64,000 nucleotides of DNA, taken from the NCBI RefSeq assembly GCF_954871325.1, contig NC_088778.1, positions 6,729,743 to 6,793,742 of the forward strand, given 5' to 3'. Under the pieces are notes generated by a model that did no database searches, was not told the DNA's origin, and saw only the letters and a program-made list of their open reading frames with translations. The DNA comes from Gordionus sp. m RMFG-2023. Lineage: Eukaryota > Nematomorpha > Gordioida > Chordodea > Parachordodidae. The first letter of the stretch is position 1, and each line of letters opens with the position of its first letter. Positions 12,001 through 24,668 of the stretch are shown piece by piece. Position numbers and translations under genes: made by a program.

Positions 12001-14137
12001 TTTAGAAGAGCAAGTTAAATGTAAAAGGTATGATTTCAACTTTATTTTTTGAACAATTTATCAAGTTTCTTTAATTTTAATTAAAATTTCCAATATTTGA
12101 TATTAATTATTTTAAAAAATCTAATTCGATATATTCTTTAGTTTTTTAAAATTTACTTTTTGAGAATTTTTTCATATAGTTTTTCATCTTTTTGACTTCT
12201 TTTCAAGTTTCTTTTATTTTAAATATTTCTGTGTATTTTTTTTAGATTTTATTTAATTTTAATCAATATTTTTTCGATTTTTATTCTATTTAGAATTGAT
12301 TTTTCAATACCTTTACCTCTATTTATTTTTTTTTGATTATTTTTTATTTTAACTTTTTTTTTATATATTTTAAAATTATAATTCTTTTTTTTTTAATTTT
12401 CTTTATTTTACACAATTTTTGTTGACACATGCTACCTCATTTTTTCGTTCTTTTTCAAATTTCTTTCATAATTATCCGTTTAATTTAAAAATAATTTGGC
12501 CAAAATCGTTAAAAATGTATATTTTGTATAATTTCAATGCTAATGTAATTAGCAAAGGTGGCAATTGTCATAATTATAATTCGATATTTTTTTTAAAATA
12601 CTTTTATATCTAAAATAGTTAAAAATAATAATATAAATATATTTTGATAAAAAAGGAATTCATCTTAGTTATAAGAAAGAGGATCGTAAAAATGATTCAA
12701 GAATCAAATATAAGAAAAAATGAAGAATTTAAAAAAAATTATAAGGCGACAAGAAAAAAATTCCTCAAAAATTGAGTAAAATGAATAAAATCTAAAAAAA
12801 TAACTTTTCATGTTGGGACATTTTGCTAGCTCTACTGAAATTTTACTGATTTTCTTACGTTTATTATGCGTTACTTCCCTTACACGTTTTATTAACTATT
12901 TCTTGTATTTTTGTCTAAACAGGTTTTCTGAGTCATTTGAGCCCTTTTATGTCATATTTAGTTATTTCATAATACCATTTTCCCTACTCCAGACAAATAA
13001 AGTAAGAAGTAATCTAGAAAGAAATGAAAAATAAACTACGAAAAGGTATAAAAAATGGAGAGATAAATAAAAAAAAATAAAATTAATAAAATTCAGCGAG
13101 CAGTAAATGAGACTAGTAATTATACTATCAATATATGCTTTATAATTATATATATTTTCATTTAATAATAGGTTTAAAGGAGTTGAATTAAATACATCAG
13201 TTCAAGCTGCCATTTTCTATACTACTAATATACCTTTTATCTTTATAAAAAAAAATTTCTGATTTGAAAAAATAAATATATATTCCTTTCTTTGATAACT
13301 CAACAATACCTGACTCATGATTTATTTATTCGAATTCGAACCTAATATTAAATTTTTAGAAAGTTTTTTTCTTTATTGTTTAAAATTAAAAGATAATTTA
13401 CTTTAATTATAAAACATAGATTTTTTTTTAAAGATTTTCTACTTATTAAAAAAAACATAAAAAAAATCATTTGTTAATATATAAAGAGAAAAGTAGGGGG
13501 GGGGGAGGGGGGTCAAGACAAAAAAGAGTCAAGAGGAGATGGAGTTAATAAGACAATGGAAACTTGATTTGATGACCTGGATTGCAAGTCATTGACAAAG
13601 GTAGAACCTTTATTCTGTGTCTGCAGTTTTACCGAAATTAGTCGCCTAATTTTTCTTATTAGGTCTTTGACTTGAGGACCAAAAGTTTGTTTTAATACCC
13701 GTAAGGGTATTTAAAATAATGAATAAAATTGGAAATTTTTTAGGAAGACATTAATTATTTAATCTTAAATATCTGGACAAATGACTTCAAAAATCAGATC
13801 CCTTATTAAAAATCCGTGATATTCATATGAATTATAAGCGGAGGAGGCAATTGTTGTTATTGTAAGTAGTTATTTCTTTTGAGGAACTGCAATTACTAGT
13901 TAAATTTTTTTTAAGTGGATAACTTTACCTGTAACTATTTACAATTTGGAAACTGTAACTGCAAATGTAACTGGTTGAGCTCAAAAATATTGTCTAATAT
14001 TCTATGAACTGCTCAGCAATTAAATTTATAAAATCTAATAATACTATTAATTTTAGATTCTGTTTCTTAGTTAAATTATCTATACAATTTAATATAATAT
14101 AGTATAGTGAATAAGTTAGTTTATATAATATTCTTGA
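9031..14137. other. Five-kilobase gene-free AT-rich stretch
   Basis: No gene can be supported. It contains poly-G runs near 11159-11170 and 13497-13506 and a purine-rich to pyrimidine-rich strand switch between 11.8 and 13.0 kb (listed separately). The open frames here are short and T-rich. Confidence 0.55.
11830..12990. repeat. Possible second fold-back element
   Basis: An A/G-rich left arm (about 11830-12030) and the reverse complement of about 12810-12990 share an ordered run, for example GTAAAATTTTAGAAGAGC on the left and its near match GTAAAATTTCAGTAGAGC on the right. The T-rich and A-rich interior is also mirror-like. The texture resembles the clear fold-back element at 24.3-25.7 kb, but exact ends and a target duplication were not found. 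Confidence 0.3.
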
Positions 14138-15622
14138 CAGGTTGGGAAAATTTTCAAAAATGTGTATTCGAATATAAATACAAATACACTTCGAAAAAAA
14201 GTATTTTAATATAAATACAAATGCGTTTTCAACAAATTTATTTAAAATATAAATACTAAATACCCAAAAAAAATTGTAAAAAAGTATTTAAATACAAATT
14301 CTTTAATTTATTTTACCTATATATAAAATTTTTAACCATTTTCTAAAAGTCTAATAATTATGTAAATAATATCATTGCAGTCATTATATATAAAAAAGGA
14401 TATATTTATTGCATAAGTAGCATATATAAATGATGTTATATATTATATCATAATTGCAAATATTATATCACAATTTTAGAGCAAAATTATGATATTGCAA
14501 CCTAGTCGCTTAATATATTTTGTTTATTTATTTACTATAATTAGCTATCGAAATCATCAAAATTAATGATTAAATTATTGTAGGAAAATGTTCAGAGGTA
14601 GGCAATTCATATTAAAATTTTTAAAAAATCTATAGGTAAAGCGTTATATTTATTATAGTACCTATTTTTATAACTATTATTTACACAATATATTTTATTA
14701 TAAATTATATTATATAAAAATATTCAATATGAGATAAATATGTATTTACTAAATAACTATAAAATTATAGGGAAAATTGTCGCCATAGAGTTATAATAAT
14801 ATTCGAAAAATGATATATTAATATTAACAACATAAAGTAATTTAAAATTATATATTTTGAATAATATAGAAAAAAATCTTATTATTATTTATATAATATT
14901 AATATATTCATTATATTTATTTATTAAGTCTTCCTTACTATATAACTTCAACTTGATTAATTAAATAAATGGGTAAGTATTAAGAAGGAAAATTTGATAC
15001 ATTTATAGTATATATAATACTTTTAAAAGGAAAATGAAATTGCTGGAGGATAAAATTGCCCACTTTATTATTTTGGTATTATTTTTAGTTGAACAAAAAT
15101 TACATTTAGTTTCATCATATAATTGATTATACTGGTCATTCTAAAGAATTTATCATCTAAAATGGTTAAATTATTGGTGGAGGATGTTGATATGTAACAG
15201 ATTCCCTATAAAATTATAAAATTAATAGCTTAAAATAAAACTGAATCTATATTTTCTTCATTAAAATATATAATAACTTGACAAACTCAGCCTAACTGGT
15301 TTAATCTATAATTTAGTTCGTTATCAATCGGATGAGATGAAATATTACTATAATTTAGTTCATTATCAATCGGATGAGATGAAATATTATTTCGCTAACT
15401 TGGATCAAAAATTTAATATATAAATTAGTAAATCATTGATTTATAAATAAATTTCAATAAATAGGAAAAGTAATTGTATTCGTATGAAATTAAAATCGTT
15501 ATAAATCGAAATATTTTTAATACTTAGTATTTGAAATATAAATTCTAAACACTTTATAAAATTAATATAAATACAGAAAAGTATTTGTATTTAGTATGTT
15601 AACACCTTGCTGACCAACCCTG
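14138..15622. mobile_element. hAT-like non-autonomous element (probable)
   Basis: The left end CAGGTTGGG and the right end, reverse complement CAGGGTTGG, are each followed about 30 bp inward by AAATACAAATAC words, a sub-terminal pattern common in hAT elements. The 1.5-kb interior has no transposase and includes a 42-bp tandem duplication. No matching 8-bp target duplication is visible, so the ends or family could be wrong. Confidence 0.4.
15309..15392. repeat. 42-bp tandem duplication
   Basis: Two adjacent copies with period 42 differ at one or two bases. Both contain TTATCAATCGGATGAGATG. Confidence 0.85.
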
Positions 15623-17143
15623 TATAGTAAATAGGTATGTTTATATATTAATTAAAATCATATTACCCTGACAAAAATTTTTCATAATAATAATGATACT
15701 TTTATAATAATTTGTTCTACTCTACTAAAATGCAGCATAATCTACGAATTCTATGAGAAAGATTGGAATTTATCATTTGTGAAAAACTGATTATCTTATT
15801 TTGAGTATTTAATCTTTAATAGATTTAAATTCATTACTCATTAAGGAGAGATATTTTATGAGATTATCCCATCTAAAAATCTCAAATCAGAATTGAATAC
15901 TCAAAAGCTCAGCTACGTTATATCTGACAAGTAAAATAACTTTTTTATTATCATATTGATGCAGCAAATGCCGATCACCCTTTTATATTTTAATTAATTG
16001 CAATCCTTGTGGGCAAATCCGACTTTTTATGCAATCAAATAATATCGATCGCATTGAGATCTGCAGTTTACTCTAACATTAAAACTTTCTAATCTACTGA
16101 CAGTAGACATCTAAATTCTTATTGGATTTTCGTGCATGGACACAAATTCCCCAATAATTAACAAGAAGTCAATAAATAGGTCTTATAAAAATTGTTATTC
16201 ATCTGAATCTCAAGTTATATTTTATATCAATAACAGGTTAAAACCTAACAACATAAGATGATTAACAAATAACTTCTTCAAAGATATCAGTCGCCAGATC
16301 AGAAATAAGGGGGAGCTGGCGAAGCTCTCATTTCAGAGAAAAGATCTCAATAGCTATTTTTTAGGCTAATGATGAATGTTTTATTAATTCAATGAGCCCA
16401 GATAATCAGAATTATAAAATATATATAAATTAATAATATCATCCTATTCGATTCTGCGCCACTATATTACAAGTTGTAACCTAGTCATACAACCATTTTT
16501 AAAATCTTTATTCACATTTTCAGATATATACACAAATAATTACTCATAATTAAATACATATAAAGATCAGATCCGTCTCATGGATAGATGATCCCCAATT
16601 ATCAATTCTACGGTAGAACTCGCTACAGTTTCATCTGCGATATCGAATCGAAGGCAGCCGATTTTAGTATGATACGTTTTCTCAGGCGCGTACGCAGGAA
16701 TTTGGTCTGGGGGGGGGATAATAAAATTTTTTAAGAAATATTCTTGTTAATTAAAAATACTAAACATAAATTTATTAGGATTAATAACTTTTCTAATACA
16801 CAATTTTAAACTAATGTGAATTAAAAAAATTATATATATAAACCGGCATTGAAAAACTATAAAATAAATGTGAATTATAAAATATAAAGTGAATATAACC
16901 CACGATATGAATTACTTAAATGACACAAAATTGAAATTTGAATTTTTTGAGCTTTTAAAATATATAAAGTATAAAAAATTTAAATGTTAGAAATATAAAT
17001 TAATACACAAAAAGTTTCTTAGGAATAATTGTATTTTGTATGTTTTGAGCTAATTTTTCAATTATCTATCCTTGCTTGGCGTTAAATGCCTATGAATATT
17101 CAAAAGATTCAAAGCATTCAATCTACTTTCAGATTTTGTATTT

Positions 17144-17388
17144 CACAGGTATGTTTTTCACAGACTCGAGCCGGACTGTATTTTAATTTTTTTAAATATA
17201 TCCGGGTCGAGCTGTATATTTTAAAACCAAATATTTGAAATCGCCATTATTAGCTATAAAAATCAAAAATAAATATAATTTATTTAAAAAAATTAGGGCC
17301 GGGCCAGAAAATTTTATTTTGAAAAAAACCTGGGCCGGAAAAAAATTAAAAAAAAAATCTGGGCCGTGTCCTGCAAATGGTACCTCTG
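17144..17388. repeat. GGGCC-rich dispersed repeat inside the hAT element
   Basis: It begins CACAGGTATG and ends, reverse complemented, CAGAGGTACC. The interior is studded with CCGGGTCGAG, GGGCCGGGCC and TGGGCCG words in an AT background. Similar blocks occur at 23.7, 28.0-28.4 and 30.0 kb. The similar short ends suggest a hAT-like MITE, but no target duplication is visible here. Confidence 0.4.
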
Positions 17389-17704
17389 CAAGGCTCTGCT
17401 ATTCTTCTTAAAAAAGAGAATGTTCTCTCATTAGTTTCCTAAAGAGCTGCTAATATATATATATATAACCATTTTAATACATTGGGAGTATAATCTAAAA
17501 TGTGTTTGAAATAAAAAGCATCCATAGCATTTTTTAGGACTGTATCAACCATAGTTAATCTTTTAATCATAGTTATTCAGCTAATAAGGCATTATAAGAT
17601 ATTTTAACATATTCATGATAAAAATATAACAAATATTTTTATTTTTTTTCTATCACCATATGGAAAAGGTTGGAAGAGGGGACATTTGTTTTATAATACT
17701 CTTC

Positions 17705-18709
17705 TACTGATCCTATATTAATGTTTTGACGATGAGCTCGCTTGCTACAAGTAGAGGGGAACAAATACGTATAGCTGACTCAACAATAACATATAAAATA
17801 TGAAATTCTTCAACATTAATAGCTCTAATTTCCTTGAGTTCTAATAAAATGCTCTCCGCTATTCTCATCTTCTTAATCAAGTCAATATTATGTTTTTGAA
17901 AAGTAATACTTAAAATAGTTATATAATTAAATAATACATTCTAATGAGAAATAAAATTTGGAATAAGCAGCGTCTACATGAGCAGGAGGGGTTTGCATCC
18001 TATTTTTTTGAGGGGGTAGGCTGCTTTAATGGGGGTATAAATTTTTTTGGGGGTTATCTATTAAATTTTGAGATGAAATAGGACAAAATTTATTGCTGTA
18101 AAAATTAATACTTTTATTATAGAAATATTGGAATACAATTATCGACCAAATCTATATATTGTAAACAATTATACACATTGTTTTCCAAATAAAATTTTCT
18201 GCTATCCTTTTTAATTTCAAAGGTTTAGATATATCAGCAAGCTCATAATGCCATAATAATTAATTCATTGTAAATAATGGAGGTTTTAATTGAATTTATT
18301 ATTTAAAAAATTAATTCTTTATATTCACAAAATATCGATAGTTGGTAGTAGAGATAGATTAATTTAAGTTATCCTTATTAATATTCTCTGAAAAGAGTAT
18401 TAATATAATTATAAAGGTGAAAATAAAAATAAAGAGACACCGCCGTGGCGTGAATTTTTGAGGGGGGTAGGCAAAGGTTTTTGAAGGGGGTTTGCATCCA
18501 GTGAAAATCCTGTCATGTAGACGCTGGGAATAAGTTAAAGAATCCAATAATTTTTTTGCTTCTGAGGAAATATTTCTTTCAAGCCATTGTGATATTTCAG
18601 TAATAACATTAATAATCGGCTCTTCTAACTCATAATAGCTGTTACTGCTTGACGGCGGAGACTCGATCTCGTTGGACAAGCTTGCAATTTCTTTCTCCCT
18701 GTTGGACAA
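17705..18709 (-). pseudogene. hAT transposase remnant split by another element
   Basis: Read on the minus strand, 18709-18535 is open and gives ISQWLERNISSEAKKLLDSL, followed by the inserted element. Coding-like sequence resumes from 17959 down to about 17705 with stretches such as IDLIKKMRIAESILLELKEI. The motif order '(A)K-LL-x-L', then a Phe-rich helix, then a leucine-rich helix before a Cys/His-poor tail is what is seen in the helical insertion of ZMYM-like hAT transposases. In-frame stops occur on both sides, so it is inactive. The ORF that appears to run 18709-18359 ends inside the insert and is a chimera. Family call is by motif pattern, not alignment. Confidence 0.5.
17968..18526. mobile_element. 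Nested hAT MITE (559 bp)
   Basis: Perfect 14-bp terminal inverted repeats, CAGCGTCTACATGA and TCATGTAGACGCTG, are flanked by an exact 8-bp duplication GGAATAAG (17960-17967 and 18527-18534). The similarity between ends continues inward through GGTTTGCATCC and G-rich blocks. There is no transposase. It sits inside the transposase remnant of the larger hAT element, so it arrived later. A diverged relative lies at 59284-59751. Confidence 0.85.
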
Positions 18710-19277
18710 AGAGTTTCAGAGATAATTATTATTTGACTAGAAATTTAGATAAATATTACGCCACTAAAATTGGAAAATAATAGGTAAATTACGCCAAGGA
18801 AAACTTGAAATCGAAATTGTTGATAAAATAACTTAGTAGATGAATGTGATAAATAAATGTAATTAAATATATATATATATATATATATGAAATAGGAATA
18901 AATATTAACAAATATAAATTAATATTAACAATAATATTTTTGAAAATTATAATCCGGCATCTGCATTTTTTGGCTTTGGGGGGGGGGGGGATTTGTCTTC
19001 CTCCTCCCCGCTGCGTACGCCAATGCGTTTTCTTTGTAATTTCAAATTTATTTGTAGTAATAATAACTAAACAAGACCCTAGAAGTATTAAAAAAATAAT
19101 ATGTAAATAAAATATTCTGGCAAATTTTATTTTTTATGTAATAGAAAAAAATTGTAATTTGATAAATGTTTTCTATTATACTTCAGATATAAAATTATTT
19201 TTTAATATATTGCAAGATAACTAATGGAAATTATTGGATACTTCTCTTCAGCAGCATAAGTATTTGTTAGATTTACT

Positions 19278-20483
19278 CATAGGCGTAGCCAGGATTTTCA
19301 TAAGGGGGGGGGGGGAAATCAAAAAATTATTGGGGGCTTCGCCCCCTGACCCCCATTTGGGCGGGCCTTCGGCCAGTTTTCCCACGGCCTTCGGCCGGGT
19401 TAATTTAACCTATATATAGTCATAAAATATTTTTACAAATTTTAATAAAAAAAATAAGCCTGGAACAAATATGAAATATTTTTTATTAGTTTATATAAAA
19501 TAAAAATATAATAAATTACTTGTATTGTATATACCTTAATATAAAAGCATGGTAATAATTTATTCCAAACAATTATAAGAAATTTATTTAAAATAAGTAA
19601 GTAGACATATAGTTAATTTTACTCTACTATATAGAATTAGTTATAAAATACTAGGTAAAATTCCACTTTTACAGACATATTTGATAGTTAGAGAATATAT
19701 TACAGTTAATAATCTGACAAAATTTACTAATCAATGCTCTTGATATTAAATATAGCAACAATATGCATACAATTATTTAACGCCATCTATTCTATTTAGG
19801 TATATATAAATTTAATCTTCATATTATTCATCCCACAATGTCTTTAAAAGATATTTTCTGATGTCCTTATCAATATTTTATAGTTTTCTGTAAAATATAT
19901 AATTCGCTATATTGGTAAAAATACTTGATTGTCATTTGATAATTAGATATATTGTAAATCGACGACATATAATATTCCACTGTTTATATTGTGCTTTAAT
20001 ATTTTTTTAATTTATGATTTAATTTTATCAATAGTTTTATAATTATATTTTACTTTTATTAAGATAAATAAATTAAAATTACTCACTTTATAAAAAATTA
20101 TATTTGATATATTATATTATTTAGTAATTTTATAGATCTATTATTAATAATTATAATACATTTCACTTCTGTCCTAAGACTTATCCTTGGCTTATATTCC
20201 ATTTATTAAAAAACATTTTTGGTTCATTTTATATATTTATAAATTTATTTTCCCCAAAATCTATAAATTATGATGATTAGTTTTATAAAAAAATATCAAC
20301 TTTTACATTCTTTCTTTTAAATTATTATTTAAGATATATGCATACATATTTGAGGGTCAGGGAGTGAGGGGGAGGGCTAAGGGGGATATTTTTTATAGCT
20401 AAAAATGATATTTACAAAAAGTGATAAATTTTTGAAGGGGGGGGGGAAATTTCCCCTTGCCCCTCCCCCTGGCTACGCCTATG
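19278..20483. mobile_element. hAT element with GGCGTAGCC ends (1.2 kb)
   Basis: The 16-bp terminal inverted repeats CATAGGCGTAGCCAGG and CCTGGCTACGCCTATG are perfect. The flanking 8-mers GATTTACT (19270-19277) and GATTTACC (20484-20491) match at 7 of 8 positions. A 12-G run follows the left end and a 10-G run precedes the right end. The interior is AT-rich without a transposase, so it is non-autonomous. A GC-rich triple hairpin lies near the left end. A short, decayed look-alike of the left end (TAGGTCTAGTCAGGATTTTG) is at about 30292. Confidence 0.85.
19332..19397. other. Three GC hairpins with TTC loops
   Basis: Three perfect small stems lie in 66 bp: GGGGGC-TTC-GCCCCC (19332-19346), GGCC-TTC-GGCC (19364-19374) and CGGCC-TTC-GGCCG (19385-19397). 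On the minus strand the first holds GCGAAGC, known as an exceptionally stable DNA mini-hairpin. They lie just inside the hAT left end. Confidence 0.8.
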
Positions 20484-20787
20484 GATTTACCGAATGTAGT
20501 GAATTTATTAATTAAATATGAACCGCTTAGTTAGGCAAAAAATAAATAAATTTTATTAGTTGCTTCGCAGCTTGGCAGGTATCTTTTAGATTTTGCAGAA
20601 TATAGTGAGTTTATTTACACATTATATTTTCTTGCTCATAATAATTTCTTTTATATATTTTGTCACACTTCAATTTAATTTATGTCACGACTTTTAATCA
20701 CTCACCTATTATATGTGAAATATGACACTCTTATGATTTTAGCACTCTATTAGATTCGAAAGAAATACTTTGCTTTTTAATGTAAAA

Positions 20788-21123
20788 ATGATACAGAATG
20801 AACTAGATGTAGAAGATAACTCCTCTAATGAAGAATTTTCTGATGTTTGTAAGATGTACAACAAAATTTTGGAAAATATATCAGCAAAAGATTTGTTTAC
20901 CTTTTTATCAGGAAAATCTAAATCTAACACTCAAAAGTTATTTAAAGAATGCAATATTTCAGATTTAAAGCAAGGTAATGTTTATAGTATATATTATAAA
21001 TATATATCATATATAGAGGTAATAAGGGAAAATAATAACGTTGCTACATTTAAAAAATTTGAATGCACAATTTGCAATAAATATTATACTTCTAAAGGCA
21101 TTTTAAACACCCATATAACTCAA
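20788..21123 (+). CDS. C2H2 zinc-finger protein, exon 1
   Basis: This 112-codon exon starts at ATG 20788; an upstream in-frame TTG at 20770 is not needed. It encodes an acidic N-terminus (ELDVEDNSSNEEFSD), a helical region, and the first finger from residue 91 with Cys93, Cys96 and His109. The finger's last His is not in this exon: CAA|GTAAAA at 21123/21124 is a phase-0 donor, and the exon at 26125 opens in phase 0 with VH, completing C-x2-C-x12-H-x4-H. Reading straight on instead gives an alternative H-x5-H and a stop at 21168, but loses the natural finger-to-linker join. A small alternative intron near 20977-21030 cannot be excluded. Confidence 0.65.
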
Positions 21124-23732
21124 GTAAAACATTTTTATAAAATCTATTTGCAGTTACATTTTATATAAATAATTTGAAATGTTATAATTGTTATGTTATA
21201 TATTTAATGCTTTTCTAATTTTAAGTAATTAAATTTTTAATATTTAATTATGTTTTATAATTTTTAACAAATAATAGACTTTTGATAATTAAATATTATT
21301 CATATTAATTTTTTTTATATTTTTACAATATTTTCTATTAAGGAAAATTTTGTAATAAAGTTTTATCTAATTTTTAAAAGAATTGATAATATATATTTTG
21401 AAAAAAATAAAATATTATGCGATTCATAAACTTTACCTATAATTAATTTAATATACTATTAATTATACAAGAAAAAATGTCTATAGATTTTATATAACTA
21501 AATGTTTAAAAAAGATTTAAACTACATATTTATCCCTTTTTTGCCCTTTGAGGAATCTATCTTAATTTTATATCGCTTACAAAATATTAACTAACTTAAT
21601 GAACAAAAAGAATACTTTTAATAGAATGGCCTAAATATTTAAATAAATAAATTCCCTATCATTACAGTTGACTTCATAAGTTATATTTAATTTATTTTAA
21701 AACAAAAATAATTGTATAATTTAAAAATTTTTCAATATTAAATTTAAAATAATTAAATAAGGAGGATGCAATCATTGGAACATTTCCTTATATTTAAATT
21801 TTTAAATTATTACACCTCCTGATATGGTGGTAGGGGGGTAAACATGTTAGAATTCTGTAACAGATAAGTTTTTAATTTGCCCAACCATACTACCCAAGCT
21901 CTGGAGCAGTAAAAAAATTAACATTGGGTGAATGGGTGGGTTAAAAATATTTTTGGATCAATAGATGAACATGTGAATGAAAATATTTTGGCAAAATGAG
22001 CAGAACCATCTCTAATATATCACTAAGTTTTCAAAATTATATAGTTAAATTTTTATTATATATATACTACTAAAAAATTTTTAGGATTTTCTTTATTTTT
22101 GTAATAACATAGTTTCATCTTGACTTATATTTGCCCCAATATAAATTTATGGAAGGATATTGCAAATAATGACTATTTTATTTAATGCACTATTACCAAC
22201 TTCTTTGCTGATACCAATGCCACATTTTTTTTAAATGAAAATCTAAAAAACTTTATTATATTTAAAAACAAAATATAAGATTTTTTTCCAATTCCAATTC
22301 CCACATAAATTTTTTTTTTTTAAAAAAAAAAATCCCTTTCAATCAGAGAGATAACGGATGTTGTGCCACTTTTTTGAAAAATAATGATAGCATTAGTGTG
22401 CTTCATTTTATAAACACACTATAAAATACTAAAAATTGATTTATTTTTAAAATTAATTTTGCTAATTTTTTTATCACACATCATAAATGCTTTTGATGCT
22501 ACTTAAATTTAACATTATTAGAAAGAAAATTAAGCCAAATAATTGGTGATCATAATAAAACCTTTTATTTGAAGCAAGACATTACATTAGGTCATCAAAG
22601 TAATTGCAGCTATTCATGTTCCATATAGCAATGCAAATAAACCAGTTTCACCATTGTTATTACTTAATTTAATTTTTATTTTAATCTTAATCATGATTTA
22701 TATTTTTATATGACCTTTGTTTTTAATAAAACCTATTTAAAAAAATCTTTATATTTTAAAATCTATTATAACTCTAATTTATCAAGTGATTTAAAATGTA
22801 AAATGTTGCAAACTAAATAGATATTAAAAAAATGAAACAAATAATAACAACAAAATTTTACTAAATAATGATAAAGGAATTTTCTTTTCTTAAATTTGCA
22901 AAATATTTTGAACATTATATTAAAAAAAATAATACAGTATTTAAATTTTGATGTATAAAGTATTAAGGATAATATTCAGTGTTAAAAACACTACTTTTTG
23001 AAGGAGCACGCTATCACCAATTTTTGTCTAAAAGTAACTATTAGCTTCATTACTTTATAAAAATGCTTAGTTTATTTTCATTAAATTTAAATAATAATAT
23101 CATCCTCAAATCTAGGAAAACAATTTGAATGTATAAAATTTGCCTTATTAAATAATTATTCAAGACTAGTACTTGAGGGCTGTATTTAATTTTATAAACA
23201 TATTTTAATTTAAGAAATATTAGAAAAATGTTTATTTGAGTATTTTATTTCTAGATTTAACAAAATGTGTCAAAGAAGATTTTTTTTTTCCATTTGTATT
23301 TCAAAAAAATATAGTAGCTGTAGATGTCATTCTTCAAGTAATTAGCCAAAACATCTTTATTGTATATTAGATTAGTTAACTTTATCATTTACATATTTAG
23401 TTCGCTCAACTTTATTTTCAAAATGACCTTTTTTAGGAAATATTTTCAGAATTTTTTGGGAAATATTTAAAATAACCTTTTTTAGAAATAATTTTCATGA
23501 CTTTCTTTTTTTGATATATTCTAAAAAATAAGTGCACCCAAATCACTGTGCCCCCCCCCAGTGACGCTACTGGATTGTTAAAATCATATTTCCTAATTAA
23601 TTTTAAATTAAATATAATGTAAATAAAAATCAAATTATGTTTATATTTATCGACTGATAAATCTATTTTAACTCATAAACAAAAGCTTTTTTAAATTTTG
23701 ATTCTTTTAAAGGGGTATTCTTTCTAGTGACC

Positions 23733-23908
23733 TGCATCGGGCCTAATTTTTCAAGCCCAACTCGGCCCGAAATTTTTTAAAAAAGGTTTTGCCGGCCCTA
23801 CCCGAACCCGAAATTATTTTTAAAAATAATTTATAGGCCCGACCCTACTTTTTTTTAAAAATATTAGCCCTGACTCAGCCCGAACCCGATTCGGGCCGGG
23901 CCTTTTGT
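23733..23908. repeat. GGGCC-rich dispersed repeat
   Basis: A block with repeated CGGGCC, CGGCCCGA, GCCCGAACCCGA and GGGCCGGGCC words in an otherwise AT-rich intron. It belongs with similar blocks at 17.2, 28.0-28.4 and 30.0 kb. Precise ends are not clear. Confidence 0.45.
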
Positions 23909-24355
23909 AAAAGGTTCTCAAGCTTAAAAACGCTAATAATGCTTTAGTTGCCCTTATTTAGTAAAATTGTATGCTGAATTGACCTTATATTCCTAACTGG
24001 ATTCAAAGAGAAGCTAATTAGGCTATTAATAACGTTGAATAATCTAATGCTAACATAGATTTAGTAAATACTTCAAGAACGCTATAATTATCTTGATCTA
24101 TTTTTTAAAATTTTTGATAATTTTTTTTGCATTAAAAATAAATTTAAATAACGCCTTGCCCTCAAGTGATATTGTTGAATAATTGTTTGGTACGGAAAAG
24201 ATAAAATGATTATTATGTAATAAAAATAAATAATTTTTTTTATAAAGTATCATAAAAGTAACGACAATACTTTTAAAAATTGTAACTAATAGTGGACCAC
24301 TAAATAGTGTTTAGTGACATTACTTTCAATTTTAATAAAACTTACAGGGTTTCCC

Positions 24356-24668
24356 ATTCATAAAAGGAAAAGTCCCAATCAAAAAAGGAAAAGTTTCAAT
24401 CATAAAAGGAAAAGGTCCGATCATAATAGGAAAGGGTCAATCATAAAAGGAAAAGTTCAATCAAAAAAGAAAAAGGCCCAAACAAAAAAGGAAAAGTGTC
24501 AATCAAAAAAGGAAATTCCCAAAAAGAAAGGAAAAAGTTTGATCAAAAAAGGAAAAGTGACAAACAAAAAAGGAAAAGGTCCAATCAAAAAAGGAAAAGT
24601 GTCAATCGAAAAAGGAAAGGAAAAGTGTTAATCAAAAAAGGAAAATTCCCATTCAAAAAAGGAAAATC
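24356..24668 (+). repeat. Minisatellite in the left arm (about 20-bp unit)
   Basis: About 15 units built on CAAAAAAGGAAAAG with short variable linkers (TCCCAAT, GTGTCAAT, GTCCAAT). Confidence 0.8.

Larger units (their letters stand above)
16683..19025 (-). mobile_element. hAT element with 8-bp target duplication
   Basis: The ends are CAGGCGCGTACGCAG on the left and, reverse complemented, CATTGGCGTACGCAG on the right. The 8-mer CGTTTTCT is directly repeated at 16675-16682 and 19026-19033, the target duplication typical of hAT. G runs lie just inside both ends. The interior carries a broken transposase on the minus strand and a second hAT element inserted at 17968-18526. Without the insert it would be about 1.78 kb, shorter than an autonomous hAT, so it also lost internal sequence. 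Confidence 0.75.

Noticed and set aside
18359-18709. 116-codon minus-strand frame as a gene
   Set aside because: It runs from a hAT transposase remnant into an inserted MITE and starts at TTG; it is a chimera of two elements.
23551-23572. Complete mobile element from the C run and AGTGACGCTACTGG end
   Set aside because: Only one end is visible; no inverted partner or target duplication was found nearby.
24314-24631. 105-codon Lys-rich open frame
   Set aside because: It is the fold-back minisatellite read in frame; its mirror frame at 25507-25893 arises the same way.
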